Shown: positions 17,509 to 26,889, numbered from the stretch's first letter. The stretch is DNA of 64,000 bases from Hyphomonadaceae bacterium (GCA_016791425.1 JAEUMQ010000023.1:124001-188000), one strand, 5' to 3'. Translations and numbers: made by a program. The notes: generated from the letters alone by a model not told the origin.

Positions 17509-18726
17509 TCACGGTTCGAGCAGGCCGGCGAAGAGCGGACGGGCGTAGAGATCAACCGCATTCGCCAATGTCGCGCCAGGCGCCCAGCGCGCGAGATCTG
17601 CCGCGGCGTTGACCATGCCGTTGACGACCTGAGCAGCGATCGCAGGATCGACCGGACGCACCGAGCCGTCTGCGACGCCGTCTGCGATCATTCCAGCGAA
17701 GCGATTGGTGAGCCGCTGCATGTTGGCGGCGAGGCCCTCGCGCATGGAATCGGGCGCGGCGGCGAGCGCCATGTAATGCAGAAGCGGCCCCTCCTCACTC
17801 AATTGAAAGAGCACGAGCTCGGCGACGGCGGCGGACAGCCTGGTCCAGCCCGACGCATCGAGCGCCATCGCGGCGTGCTGGGTTCGGCGGATGGCGGCGA
17901 AGCTGCGCTCGAAACATTCCGCGACGAGATCGTCCTTGGCCTCGAGGTGATGGTAGAACGAGCCTTTGGTCACGTTGAGGCGCGCAGAAATCTTCTCCAC
18001 CGACGCGCCATGATAGCCCTGCTCGTTGATGAGCAGGGTGGCGGCATGAAGGAACGCATCCGGCCCAGGCTCAGATACCGACGCCGCGCCCTGGCCCGCG
18101 ACGCCCAGGAGGCGCGGCGCGAACGCAGTCTTGTCGCCCAGCCCGTGCAGGAGGAGATCGGCGAGACGCGCGCCAACGCGCGCGTAATCCTCGTCCTCGT
18201 ACTGGCGCACCCAGGTGCGCGCCCAGAGTATCACCGAGAAGAAGAGATGCGTACGCGCGTTCACCTGCTGGCGGGATAGGCGCGCATCGTCGCGGACGAT
18301 CCGGCGCATGCGTTTGAAAAGATCAACATAGCAATTGAACAAGGGTTCGCGCTGAGGACCTGCGAACGCGCGCAGCTCATAGAAGTTCACGAGCTCGGGA
18401 CGCTCGCCGCGTGCGATATCCGACAGCATGGCGAAGTAGCGATCGCAGAACGCGCGCACGCGCGCCTCGGGTGCGGCCTGCGCGGCGGCCTCGTCCGCGA
18501 CGGCGCCGATGGCGGCGAGAGTCTGATCATAGCATGCGGCCGCCAAGTCTTCCTTGCGGCGATAATAATAGGTGAGGCTGGTGGTGATGAGGTCCACGCT
18601 CTGGGCGACGTCGGCGAGCGTGGTTCCCTTCAGGCTCTTGGTGTTGAAGAGGCGCGCGGCCGCGTCCAGAATCTCTTCGCGCTTGCGGGCGAAGCGGCGG
18701 GTCTGTCGCGCGGCCGCGGAGCTCAT
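17509..18726 (-). CDS. Tandem TetR-family regulator (two TetR units in one chain)
   Basis: 405 aa built of two TetR-like halves. The first helix-turn-helix is at about residues 17-60 (TTLADVAQSVDLITTSLTYY), followed by a ligand-type helical domain; the second is at about 221-267 (ASVEKISARLNVTKGSFYHH), followed by another helical domain with MGNMVN-like tail. TetR proteins normally have one DNA-binding domain and dimerise, so this chain may act as an internal pseudo-dimer or a dimer with four DNA-binding heads. It starts 31 bases after the metallo-beta-lactamase-fold gene and probably shares its transcript. Confidence 0.88.
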   Translation of the reverse strand: MSSAAARQTRRFARKREEILDAAARLFNTKSLKGTTLADVAQSVDLITTSLTYYYRRKEDLAAACYDQTLAAIGAVADEAAAQAAPEARVRAFCDRYFAMLSDIARGERPELVNFYELRAFAGPQREPLFNCYVDLFKRMRRIVRDDARLSRQQVNARTHLFFSVILWARTWVRQYEDEDYARVGARLADLLLHGLGDKTAFAPRLLGVAGQGAASVSEPGPDAFLHAATLLINEQGYHGASVEKISARLNVTKGSFYHHLEAKDDLVAECFERSFAAIRRTQHAAMALDASGWTRLSAAVAELVLFQLSEEGPLLHYMALAAAPDSMREGLAANMQRLTNRFAGMIADGVADGSVRPVDPAIAAQVVNGMVNAAADLARWAPGATLANAVDLYARPLFAGLLEP

Positions 18727-18757
18727 GGCCGGAGGGTATCGGCCCTGGGCCGGGCTG

Positions 18758-19609
18758 TCACGCGGGGGCGGGCTTCGATATCGCCCTTTCTTTCTGCTGC
18801 AGCGCGGCAAGTTCGGCGCTGTCGTGGGAGCAGAAGATCGTCACGTCGGGGCGCTCGCGCTTCAGGGCCGCCAAGCGGGCGACATTCTTTCGGCGCGCCG
18901 CACGGTCAGCGTCCATGATGTGCTGGTAGACGGCGAGGCCCGGGGGCATGTGGGGGTGATCCAACATCTGGGCGGAATGGAGGTAGGCGTCGCCGGCATG
19001 GAGGAGCCATCCATCGGCCGCCCCGATCGCTACGCCGGCATGCCCGAGCGTGTGCCCCGCGAGCGGCAGCATGAGGATTTCCGGGGGCAGGCCGTCGAGG
19101 GCGCGCACCGCGCCGAAGCCCATCCAGCCCTCACCGTCAGGTTCATAGACGCGCCAATCGCGCACATCGTCCCATTGCTTGGGCCGATATCGCTGGTTCG
19201 CCACGAAGCCGCGCCGTTTCGCCTCGGCGGCTTCGCGTTCGCGCGCGAGTACGTGGACGCGTGCGAGCGGGAAGTCCTCGAGGCCGCCGGCATGGTCGAA
19301 GTCGAGATGGGTAAGCACGATGTGGCGCACATCCGCCGCCGCGAAGCCGAGCGCCTCGATCTGGCGCAGCGCGGTGTCTTCCTCGCACAGACGGATGTTG
19401 AGAATCGCAGGCCAAAGCCAGGGCAGACGCGCGTGCGGCGCGCGCACGTCCTGCAAGCCGTAGCCCGTGTCGATAAGAACGAGGCCGCGATCAGTCTCGA
19501 TCAGCAGGCAATGCGTGCAGATGTCGGCGAGGAAGCCTTTGCTCGCGCCGTCATAGAACGAGCCGCCGAGCGGGCAATGCGTGCCGCAATTGAGATGGCG
19601 CACACGCAT
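18758..19609 (-). CDS. Metallo-beta-lactamase-fold hydrolase (lactonase-like)
   Basis: 283 aa cytoplasmic MBL-fold protein. The metal motif is THLDFDHAGG (His101, Asp103, Asp105, His106); Asp replaces the second His of the usual HxHxDH. Further ligands are in AGHTLGH, HAGDAY and FCSHD. The fold resembles N-acyl-homoserine lactonase relatives, but the substrate cannot be told. It lies 17 bases after an alpha/beta hydrolase gene and 31 before the tandem TetR gene, so the four minus-strand genes 21308-17509 may form one operon. Confidence 0.82.
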   Translation of the reverse strand: MRVRHLNCGTHCPLGGSFYDGASKGFLADICTHCLLIETDRGLVLIDTGYGLQDVRAPHARLPWLWPAILNIRLCEEDTALRQIEALGFAAADVRHIVLTHLDFDHAGGLEDFPLARVHVLAREREAAEAKRRGFVANQRYRPKQWDDVRDWRVYEPDGEGWMGFGAVRALDGLPPEILMLPLAGHTLGHAGVAIGAADGWLLHAGDAYLHSAQMLDHPHMPPGLAVYQHIMDADRAARRKNVARLAALKRERPDVTIFCSHDSAELAALQQKERAISKPAPA

Positions 19610-19626
19610 CGCCCGCCCTCGTGTCC

Positions 19627-20469
19627 CTAAGCAGCGGCGGCGATCGCCTGGCCTTCGATGAAGGCGAGGAGATCGGCGTTGAGCTCGTCGGCATTGGTGG
19701 CGGCGAAGCCGTGGCAACCGCCCTTGTAAACCTTGAGCGTCGCGTTCTTGAGGATCTTCGCGCTCATCAGCGCCGAGGCCCCGATGGGCACGATCTGGTC
19801 GTCATCGCCGTGCGCGACAAGCACGGGTATGTCGATCTTCTTCAGATCCGCCGTGTAATCGACTTCCGAGAATTCGTGGATGCAGTCGAGCTGGCCTTTG
19901 AGGCCGCCCATCATGCCCAAGCGGCGGAAGCTGTCGCGCACGCCCTCCGAGATCTTCGCGCCGGGACGATTGTAGCCGTAGAACGGAATCGTGAGGTCGT
20001 AATAGAATTGCGCGCGATCCTCGCGCGCGCCCTTGCGGATGCCGTCGAAGACGTCGAGCGGCAGACCGCCCGGATTCTTCTCCGTCTTGACCATCAGCGG
20101 CGGCACGGCGCCCAAGAGCACGGCCTTCTTCACCCGGCCGGTTCCGTGGCGGCCCATATAATGCGCGATCTCTCCCCCGCCAGTGGAATGGCCGATGAGC
20201 ACAGCGTCCTTCAGGTCGAGGCGCGCCATCACCTCGGCCAAATCGTCCGCATATCGATCCATGTGGTTGCCGTCCCAGGTCTGGGACGAGCGCCCGTGGG
20301 AGCGGCGATCGTGCGCGATGACGCGATAGCCGCGCTCGCCGAGGAAGAGCATCTGGCGCTCCCAATCGTCGCCGGCGAGCGGCCAGCCGTGCGAGAAGAG
20401 GACGGGCGGGCCCTTACCAAGATCGGTGTAGTAGATTTGGGCGCCGTCCTTCGTCGTTACGTAGGGCAT
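19627..20469 (-). CDS. Alpha/beta hydrolase, non-heme chloroperoxidase/esterase type
   Basis: 280 aa. The nucleophile elbow GHSTGGG (Ser95), oxyanion region SHGWPL, acid HGDDDQIVP and His in GGCHGFA form a full catalytic set. It resembles the cofactor-free haloperoxidase/esterase group. ATG at 20469 has AAGGAG about 8 bases upstream. It follows a second alpha/beta hydrolase by 32 bases. Substrate unknown. Confidence 0.88.
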   Translation of the reverse strand: MPYVTTKDGAQIYYTDLGKGPPVLFSHGWPLAGDDWERQMLFLGERGYRVIAHDRRSHGRSSQTWDGNHMDRYADDLAEVMARLDLKDAVLIGHSTGGGEIAHYMGRHGTGRVKKAVLLGAVPPLMVKTEKNPGGLPLDVFDGIRKGAREDRAQFYYDLTIPFYGYNRPGAKISEGVRDSFRRLGMMGGLKGQLDCIHEFSEVDYTADLKKIDIPVLVAHGDDDQIVPIGASALMSAKILKNATLKVYKGGCHGFAATNADELNADLLAFIEGQAIAAAA

Positions 20470-20501
20470 GACAGTCTCCTTCTTGATGTGCCCCATGCCC
20501 T

Positions 20502-21308
20502 TCAGGCGGCGCGGCCGATCGGCGTGACGTTGCCGTTGCTCTTGTTCTTCAACGCCCAGTCGAGCGCGAAGTCGGCGACCTCTTCCCAGCCCGGCTCGGC
20601 GCACGTCCAATGCGAGCGATCCGGATAGAGCTTGAACTCGGTCAGCGACGGCGCCTTCTTCTGCGCCTTGTAGTTCGCCTTCGTCATAGAGGCGTCGGCG
20701 ATAAGATCGCGGCCGCCGGCGATAAGCAGGAGCGGCGGACGCTTCGGGTTCTTCCAGACCAGCTTCTCGGGCGCGAGGATGCCGTCCCAATAGACCTTGC
20801 CGGCCGTCGGCACGATGTAACGATCATAGTGATCGTCCTTCATCTCTTCGGGCAGCGCCTGGGCGAAGCGCGTCTTGAAGAACTTCCGGCTCATCTGGAT
20901 CACCTTGCCGTAGGCCAAGGGATCGAAGAGCACGAAGCCCGCCGACATCGCGGCGTTGAAGCCCAGCGGCACGCCCGGCGCCGGCGCGGGGTCGATCGCA
21001 ACGCCCGCGGCGCCCAGGCCGCGCTGCAGCAGATATTGCGTCCAGACGCCGCCGGCGGAGTGGCCGATCAGGATCGGCGCCTCGGGAAGCGCGCGGATCT
21101 TTTCCTCCAGGCTTGCGACGATCTGCTTGGGGCCAACCTTGGCGAGGATCTTGCGCGGGTTGGCGCGCAGGTCGGCGGGCTCACCCTCGTCATGCGGCCA
21201 GTCCGGCGTGTGCACCGTGAAGCCCTTCGCCTCGTAACGCGCCTTCCAATTCTCCCAGCCCTTTGAATTGAGCCAGGCGCCGTGAATGAGCATGATCGTC
21301 TTGGTCAT
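20502..21308 (-). CDS. Alpha/beta hydrolase
   Basis: 268 aa. [14 protein letters not shown] is the oxyanion-hole strand, IGHSAGG holds Ser83, AGGRDLIAD the acid, and DRSHWTC the likely His. It begins the minus-strand run of two hydrolases, an MBL-fold enzyme and the tandem TetR, which suggests a small catabolic or detoxification operon under that regulator. Confidence 0.87.
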   Translation of the reverse strand: MTKTIMLIHGAWLNSKGWENWKARYEAKGFTVHTPDWPHDEGEPADLRANPRKILAKVGPKQIVASLEEKIRALPEAPILIGHSAGGVWTQYLLQRGLGAAGVAIDPAPAPGVPLGFNAAMSAGFVLFDPLAYGKVIQMSRKFFKTRFAQALPEEMKDDHYDRYIVPTAGKVYWDGILAPEKLVWKNPKRPPLLLIAGGRDLIADASMTKANYKAQKKAPSLTEFKLYPDRSHWTCAEPGWEEVADFALDWALKNKSNGNVTPIGRAA

Positions 21309-21390
21309 GGGAGCCTCCGTCCTCGATGACCGAAACCATGCGCCCTACCGCAGCGCCAACCAATTCTACGTAAGGCTCGCGGCCTCATAC

Positions 21391-23340
21391 TCAGGTATGA
21401 GCGTCGCGTTGCGCGATGGGCAACGTGACGCGAAAACGGGCGCCGCCCTCGGGCCGGTCCTGCACGTCGATGCGTCCGCCATGGGCTTCCACAATGGAGC
21501 GACAGATCGGCAGCCCCATGCCCATGCCGCCGGGCTTGGTGGTGAAGAAGCTCTCGAACAGCCGCGCCTTGTGCGCGGCGGAAATGCCCGGACCGGAATC
21601 CTCCACTGCGATCTCGACTCCGTCGCCAGCGCGAACGCTCGAGACGCGGATGCGACGGGGCGCGGGCGCCGCAGCCATCGCCTGCATCGCGTTGACGACG
21701 AGGTTGACGACAACCTGATGGATCTGTGTGCGGTCCGCGCGCACGCGCGGCAGCTCCGGCGCCAGTTCGGCGACGGCCTCGACGCCGTGGGTCTGCAATT
21801 CGTGGCGCAGGAAGGACAACGCTTCGCCGATGGCTACATTGATTTCGAGCGGCCCGTGCTCGGGCGGCTTCTGGGTCGCCATGGCGCGCACGCGGGCGAT
21901 GATTGCGCCGGCGCGGGCGCCGTCGGCGATGATCCGGTCAATGACGGCGCGAACTTCGACGAGGTCCGGCTCAGGGCGGTCCAGCCAGCGCTGGCCTGCG
22001 GCGGCGTTGGCGGCGATGGCGGCAAGCGGCTGATTGACTTCGTGAGCGATGGACGCCGTGAGCTCTCCCAGCATGGAGACGCGCGCCGCATGGGCGAACT
22101 CGGCGCGAACGCGCTCCAGCGCCGCCTGGGCGCGGACGCGCTCGGTCACATCAATGACCCCGATCAGGAGCTTGCCGGCCGCGACCGTCTCGGGCGCGAA
22201 ACAGGCCGTGAAGAGCGCGTCGATCTCGCGCCCGTCGAGCGTCTTGAGGCGACACTCGGCGGCGTAACTCGGCTTGCGGGTGATCGCGGCGACGACGCTT
22301 GCGGCGTAAACGTGATTGCTCGCCTCGGGCCAGAATGGTTCGACGCTTCCAGTCACTTTCCCCCGATCGCCGCCGAAGAAGAGCGACACGGTCTCGTCGT
22401 TCACGTCGAGCACGCGGGTTTCGCGCATCATCTCGCGGACGAGATCGGGATGGGCGGCGAAGTGCGCGACGAGGTCCTTCACGCCGGCGGCGCGCACCTT
22501 GCCGACGATCTTGCCGACCCCGGAGAAATCGAGTTCCCAGAACGAGGCGGCCATGGCCTGGAAGAGATTGCGATAGCGGTATTCGCTCCGGCGGAGCGCG
22601 TCGGCGGCCGCTTTGCGATCGGTGACGTCCATCAGCGCGCCGACGAATTGCGCCGGCGCATCCGGAAGCGGGCGCGCGACGACATGCACGTGCTTGACCT
22701 TGTCGCCGGGGAGGAGCAACCGCGTCTCGAACTCGAATGGCGCGCGTTCAGCGCGAGTTTTTGTGACAAGCGCCTGGAAGGCCCCGGCGTCATCGGGGTG
22801 GATGCGCCCGGCGATGAAATCGATCCCGGGACGGGGCCCCTGCTTGGCCTCGAATATGCGGGCGCATTCGTCGGACCAGACGAACTCGTTCTTGTCGAGG
22901 TTCCAGCCGAAGCTGCCTGCGCCGGAGAGGCGCTGGGCCTCGGCAAGGTAGGCGGCCTCGGCCTGCGCGAGCATGCGCGCCTGCTCACGATGGGCGTCGG
23001 TCAGCGATCGCAGGCGGTGGACCAGTGCGACGATGAGCCCCGAGGCGAGCACGAACGCTGCGAGAGCGGCCATGTCCTCCTTGGCGGCAGCCGCGAAGCT
23101 GCGATACGGCGGAATGAAGAAATAAAGCAGGCAAAGGGCCGCGGCCGCGACGAAGGCCAGAGAGGAGCGCAGCCCGTCGAGCAGCGCCAGGCAGATCACC
23201 GCGACCAGGAAGACGAAAGCCGCGGCGGCGAAATGCAGGCCGAGCGCGAGGCACGCCCAGGCCGCGCCGGAAAGCCCGATCGCCCCAAGCGCCCAGACGG
23301 CGGCAATGCGCTTCGCACGGCCTAAAAGGACGGCGTCCAT
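21391..23340 (-). CDS. Membrane sensor histidine kinase (DUF4118-like region, PAS, HisKA, HATPase)
   Basis: 649 aa. Four hydrophobic segments (about 10-110) form a DUF4118-like membrane domain, followed by a PAS/PAC unit (about 135-245), a second PAS-like unit (about 255-410) and the kinase core. The phospho-acceptor is His433 in SIAHEVNQPLAAI, with N box NLVVNAMQAM, G1 EDSGPGI and G2 GGMGMGLPIC. The HEVNQPL form is typical of FixL-like kinases. No haem-PAS histidine was identified. It is the last gene of an operon with two response regulators. Confidence 0.92.
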   Translation of the reverse strand: MDAVLLGRAKRIAAVWALGAIGLSGAAWACLALGLHFAAAAFVFLVAVICLALLDGLRSSLAFVAAAALCLLYFFIPPYRSFAAAAKEDMAALAAFVLASGLIVALVHRLRSLTDAHREQARMLAQAEAAYLAEAQRLSGAGSFGWNLDKNEFVWSDECARIFEAKQGPRPGIDFIAGRIHPDDAGAFQALVTKTRAERAPFEFETRLLLPGDKVKHVHVVARPLPDAPAQFVGALMDVTDRKAAADALRRSEYRYRNLFQAMAASFWELDFSGVGKIVGKVRAAGVKDLVAHFAAHPDLVREMMRETRVLDVNDETVSLFFGGDRGKVTGSVEPFWPEASNHVYAASVVAAITRKPSYAAECRLKTLDGREIDALFTACFAPETVAAGKLLIGVIDVTERVRAQAALERVRAEFAHAARVSMLGELTASIAHEVNQPLAAIAANAAAGQRWLDRPEPDLVEVRAVIDRIIADGARAGAIIARVRAMATQKPPEHGPLEINVAIGEALSFLRHELQTHGVEAVAELAPELPRVRADRTQIHQVVVNLVVNAMQAMAAAPAPRRIRVSSVRAGDGVEIAVEDSGPGISAAHKARLFESFFTTKPGGMGMGLPICRSIVEAHGGRIDVQDRPEGGARFRVTLPIAQRDAHT

Positions 23341-23417
23341 GGACCTCCCGGCGGGTTCCCCGGCCGAAGAACAAATCCCCAGAGCTGCGTGCGTGGCAAG
23401 CGGCTTCGCCGCTCCGG

Positions 23418-23798
23418 TCAGCCGGGGCGCGCGACCGCCCGCTTGATGCAGGCATCGAGCGCGCCTGCATCGAAGGGCTTGCGCAGGAGGCAGCAGGCGC
23501 CGGACGCCAAGACGCGCGCCTCGAGGCCGGGCTCGCTGCGCCCGGTGATCATGATGACCGGCGCAACGACGCCCTCGGCGGCCAAGCGATGCCTCAAATC
23601 AATGCCGCTCAGCCCGGGCATGTGGATATCGGTGACGATGCAAGCGATGGCCTGGGTGTGGGGGGCGGCGAGGAAGGCCTCCGCGTCGGGATAGGCCTGC
23701 GCTCGATAGCCGAGCGAGCGCACCAGCCCCGTCAGCGCGGTCCGCAGGGATTCATCGTCGTCGATGATGGCGATCAGGGGTTCCACACCGACAAGCAT
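23418..23798 (-). CDS. Single-domain response regulator (receiver only)
   Basis: 126 aa receiver with IIDDDE acidic pocket, phospho-acceptor Asp57 (IVTDIHMPG), ITGR (Thr) and LRKPF (Lys). No output domain. The start at 23798 is uncertain by a few residues; a GTG 4 codons later also fits. Placed between the FixJ-like gene (52 bases) and the kinase (77 bases). It could be a phosphate sink or a competitor for the kinase. Confidence 0.88.
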   Translation of the reverse strand: MLVGVEPLIAIIDDDESLRTALTGLVRSLGYRAQAYPDAEAFLAAPHTQAIACIVTDIHMPGLSGIDLRHRLAAEGVVAPVIMITGRSEPGLEARVLASGACCLLRKPFDAGALDACIKRAVARPG

Positions 23799-23849
23799 CC
23801 CATGCGCGTCGGCCTGCCGAAATTATACGCAAGTCTTAAGGGGAGTTCC

Positions 23850-24461
23850 TTAGGCCCCGAGCGCCTCGGACATCCGCACCAGTTCCGCGAGGGAGCGGGC
23901 CTCCATCTTCCGCATGGCGGCGCCGCGATGGATCTTCACGGTGATCTCGGAGAGCGAGAGGTCTCCGGCGATCTGCTTGTTCATCTTGCCGGCCGCCACC
24001 AACGCCATCACCTGGCGCTCGCGCGGCGAGAGCGTCGCGTAGCGGGCGCGCAGGGCGTCGAGCCGACCCTCCGCCGCGCGCCGGTCACGGTCGCGCGCGA
24101 TTGCGGCGGCCACGGCGTCCAGCATGTCCTGGTCGCGGAAGGGCTTGGTGAGAAAGTCCACCGCGCCCGCCTTCATGCCTCGCACGGACATTGGGATATC
24201 CCCATGGCCCGTCATCAGCACGACGGGAAGAGACACGCCGAGACCCGCGAGCTGCTCCTGGAAATCGAGCCCGCTCAACCCGGGGAGGCGTATGTCCACG
24301 ACCAGGCAACCGGCCCCCTCAGCGCGCGGCGCGGCGAGGAATTCGGTCGTGGAGCCAAAGAGGCGCGTGGCCAGCCCCGTAGACCGGAAGAGGCTGTCGA
24401 GCGCCGCCCGAAGCGCGGCGTCGTCGTCGATGACGTGAACGGTGGCGGCCTGCTCGCCCAT
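23850..24461 (-). CDS. FixJ/NarL-type response regulator
   Basis: 203 aa from ATG 24461 (a TTG at 24497 would add 12 residues). The receiver domain has VIDDDAA, Asp56 (LVVDIRLPG), MTGHGD and FLTKPF. The C-terminal LuxR helix-turn-helix starts LSPRERQVMALVAAG and includes NKQIAGDLSLSEITVKIHR. The receiver and linker are of the FixJ subtype. It heads the operon with the receiver-only protein and kinase. Target genes are unknown; a FNR/FixK-type box exists 4.3 kb away before the universal stress protein. Confidence 0.9.
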   Translation of the reverse strand: MGEQAATVHVIDDDAALRAALDSLFRSTGLATRLFGSTTEFLAAPRAEGAGCLVVDIRLPGLSGLDFQEQLAGLGVSLPVVLMTGHGDIPMSVRGMKAGAVDFLTKPFRDQDMLDAVAAAIARDRDRRAAEGRLDALRARYATLSPRERQVMALVAAGKMNKQIAGDLSLSEITVKIHRGAAMRKMEARSLAELVRMSEALGA

Positions 24462-24559
24462 GACACGATCTAGCACGGCGGGCGGCGGTATCTGCAATGC
24501 TGCGTCGGGGCGGCGAATGAGGTATGTAACTATCGGCCCTGCCGGGCGTTGAATTGCGC

Positions 24560-25174
24560 ATGCCTGCCAAGCTCAAGGCCTATCGCGCCAAGCGCGACTT
24601 TACGAGAACCGCCGAGCCGAGCGGCGCACGCTCGCCCGCGCCGGCCAAGTCGCTCCGTTTCGTGGTTCAAAAGCACGACGCCACGCGGTTGCACTACGAC
24701 TTCCGGCTCGAGCTCGACGGCGTGCTCAAATCCTGGGCGGTGACGAAGGGACCATCGCTTGATCCGCGCGAGAAGCGCCTCGCGGTGGAGGTCGAGGATC
24801 ACCCGCTCGCGTACGGCGATTTCGAGGGTACGATCCCGGAAGGAGCGTACGGCGGGGGGACGGTGCTGCTCTGGGACCGCGGCCGGTGGCGCCCCGAGGG
24901 TGATCCGAAACAGGCGCTCAGGGCCGGCGAGCTCAAGTTCATCCTTGAAGGCAAGAAGCTCAGGGGCGGATTCGTCCTGGTGCGGATGAAGAAACGCCCA
25001 TGCGAGAAGCGATCCAATTGGCTGCTCATCAAGCATCGCGACGAATACGCAGGCGCGGGCAAGGACGTGCTCGATGAGGACGTCTCGGTCGCGTCAGGCC
25101 GCAGCATGGCGCAGATCGCCGCTGGTGAAGGGCGAAAGCCTCGGCCGTTCATCACCAAGGCGGCGCGCGCATGA
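24560..25174 (+). CDS. Stand-alone LigD 3'-phosphoesterase domain
   Basis: 204 aa from ATG 24560. It matches the N-terminal phosphoesterase module of LigD, which trims 3' ends before end joining. The metal and catalytic residues are in VVQKHDATRLHYDFRLELDG (His39, His45, Asp47) and DHPLAYGDFEGTIPEGAYGGG. In typical LigD this is fused to ligase and polymerase domains; here it is a separate protein whose stop overlaps the polymerase gene start (ATGA). No Ku gene is in the window. Confidence 0.92.
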   Translation: MPAKLKAYRAKRDFTRTAEPSGARSPAPAKSLRFVVQKHDATRLHYDFRLELDGVLKSWAVTKGPSLDPREKRLAVEVEDHPLAYGDFEGTIPEGAYGGGTVLLWDRGRWRPEGDPKQALRAGELKFILEGKKLRGGFVLVRMKKRPCEKRSNWLLIKHRDEYAGAGKDVLDEDVSVASGRSMAQIAAGEGRKPRPFITKAARA

Positions 25175-26067
25175 AAGACGACGTGCACGGCGTCGCGGTG
25201 ACGCATCCGGAGAAGCTGCTCTGGCCCGCCCCGCCGCTGACGAAGCGGGATCTCGCCCTCTATTTCGAAGCACAGGCCGCGTGGATGCTGCCCCATGTCG
25301 CCAATCGCCCCTGCTCGATCCTGCGCGCGCCGGACGGCGTCGAGGGCGAGCGCTTCTTTCAGCGTCATAAGATGAAGGGGGCATCGGCGCACATCGTCGA
25401 GGTGCAGGTCGCCGGCGAGGCCAAACCCTACATCGCGTTCAACACGGTCGAGGCGCTCATCGCGGCAGCCCAGATCGGCGCGATCGAGCTGCATCCCTGG
25501 AACTGCCGGCCGGGCGAGCCTGAGGCTCCGGGCCGCCTGGTGTTCGATCTCGATCCGGGCCCGGACGTCGCGTTCGCGCGCGTGGTCGATGCGGCGAAGG
25601 AGGTTCGCGAACGCCTTGAGGCCGTCGGCCTCGCGGCATTCTGCAAGACCTCGGGCGGCAAGGGCCTGCATGTCGTGACGCCGCTCAAGGATGTGCGCGC
25701 GCGCCCTGGCTGGGACGAGGCGAAGGCCTTCACGCGCGAGCTGTGCGTGCAGATGGCAGCGGATTCACCCGATCGCTACGTCGTCAACATGGCGAAGACG
25801 CTGCGCGTCGGCAGAGTCTTCCTCGATTATCTGCGCAACGACCGCACGGCGACCGCGGTCGCGCCGCTCTCGCCCCGCGCGCGCGCCGGCGCGCCGGTTT
25901 CGATGCCGCTTACCTGGGCGCAGGTGCGCGCCGGGCTCGACCCGATGCGCTTCACGTTGAAGACGGCGCCGGCGCTCCTTGGGAAGAGCAAGGCGTGGGC
26001 TGACTATGCCGCTTCCGAACGGCCGCTTGCGCCCGCCGTGAAGAAGCTCTGCAAGAGCTCGCGCTGA
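25171..26067 (+). CDS. Stand-alone LigD polymerase (primase-like) domain
   Basis: 298 aa AEP-type polymerase domain as in LigD, adding nucleotides, often ribonucleotides, at broken ends. Catalytic Asp126 and Asp128 (FDLDPGPD), the SGGKGLHV motif (about 161-168) and Asp219 (RVFLDYLRND) are all present. There is no ATP-dependent ligase domain in this chain or in the partner gene, with which it overlaps by 4 bases. A ligase would have to come from elsewhere. Confidence 0.92.
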   Translation: MKDDVHGVAVTHPEKLLWPAPPLTKRDLALYFEAQAAWMLPHVANRPCSILRAPDGVEGERFFQRHKMKGASAHIVEVQVAGEAKPYIAFNTVEALIAAAQIGAIELHPWNCRPGEPEAPGRLVFDLDPGPDVAFARVVDAAKEVRERLEAVGLAAFCKTSGGKGLHVVTPLKDVRARPGWDEAKAFTRELCVQMAADSPDRYVVNMAKTLRVGRVFLDYLRNDRTATAVAPLSPRARAGAPVSMPLTWAQVRAGLDPMRFTLKTAPALLGKSKAWADYAASERPLAPAVKKLCKSSR

Positions 26068-26070
26068 GCC

Positions 26071-26637
26071 TCAGGTGAGCGCAGCGATCAACACCCAGAC
26101 GCCGATGATCGCGAAGATCGCGGCGGCGGCCATGCGCACATAGCGGAGCGGCACAACCTTCACCGTAGCCTCCCCGACGAGGACGGCAGGCACATTGGCC
26201 AGCATCATGCCGAGCGTGGTGCCAATGGCGACCAGCACGATGTCGTTGAAGCGCGCGGCGAGCAGCGAGGTGGCGATCTGGGTCTTATCGCCGATCTCGA
26301 CCAGGAAGAAGGCGACGAGCGTGGTGAGGAAGACGCCGCCCATCGACCGGTTCGCGGCGCCCTCATCGTCCTTGTCCGGCACGAGCGCCCAGGCCGCCAT
26401 CGCGATGAAAGCGACCCCGACGATGCTTTGAAACACGGTCCCGGAAAGCCATTGCGCCACGAGGTAGCCCAGCGCGGCCGCGGCGGCGTGGTTGAGCAAG
26501 GTCGCAACAAGGATGCCGAGGATGATGGGGACGGGCTTGCGGAAGCGCGCGGCGAGCACGAGGGCGAGCAGCTGCGTCTTGTCGCCAATCTCGGCGATGG
26601 CGACGATGGCGGTGGAGATTCCGATGGTCTCGAGCAT
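26071..26637 (-). CDS. GDT1/TMEM165 (UPF0016) family manganese exporter
   Basis: 188 aa inner-membrane protein with six hydrophobic segments in two homologous halves. Each half carries the family motif EIGDKTQ (about residues 15-21 and 107-113). Start ATG 26637 begins just before the first motif, as usual for the family. The yybP-ykoY riboswitch 70-200 bases upstream on the same strand supports Mn2+ as substrate and inducer. It converges on the LigD polymerase gene with 3 bases between stops. Confidence 0.92.
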   Translation of the reverse strand: MLETIGISTAIVAIAEIGDKTQLLALVLAARFRKPVPIILGILVATLLNHAAAAALGYLVAQWLSGTVFQSIVGVAFIAMAAWALVPDKDDEGAANRSMGGVFLTTLVAFFLVEIGDKTQIATSLLAARFNDIVLVAIGTTLGMMLANVPAVLVGEATVKVVPLRYVRMAAAAIFAIIGVWVLIAALT

Positions 26638-26704
26638 AGAGCAATCCAGGGCGCGGCGTTGAGCACGACGACACGTCGCCTCCGCGCGCCCAAAACGGCC
26701 GAAG

Positions 26705-26845
26705 GCGTCGCATCGTCGGTCTCGCCAATCCGGAGCCGGCCCCTTTGAGGCCTCAACTCCGCCGCGCGCGCCATGGTCACCAAGGACCAAGTCTGTTGAC
26801 GCGCGCTTCGCTGGGACTGCGAACGGCTACTCCCCGAGAGCACGC
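26705..26845 (-). promoter_or_regulatory. yybP-ykoY manganese riboswitch
   Basis: On the minus strand the conserved blocks appear in order: GGGGAGTAGCC (26825-26835 read in reverse), then GTCAACA inside a GCGCGC-flanked arm, GGTGACC, and GGCGAGACCG (26717-26726). These are the hallmark strings of the yybP-ykoY Mn2+ sensor. It lies between an SDR gene and the GDT1-family gene it should control. Exact ends are estimated; the switching helix was not modelled. Confidence 0.85.
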
Positions 26846-26889
26846 GTTGGTTAGACGCGGACGCTTCCTTTGTAAAGCTGCCCCCCCCT

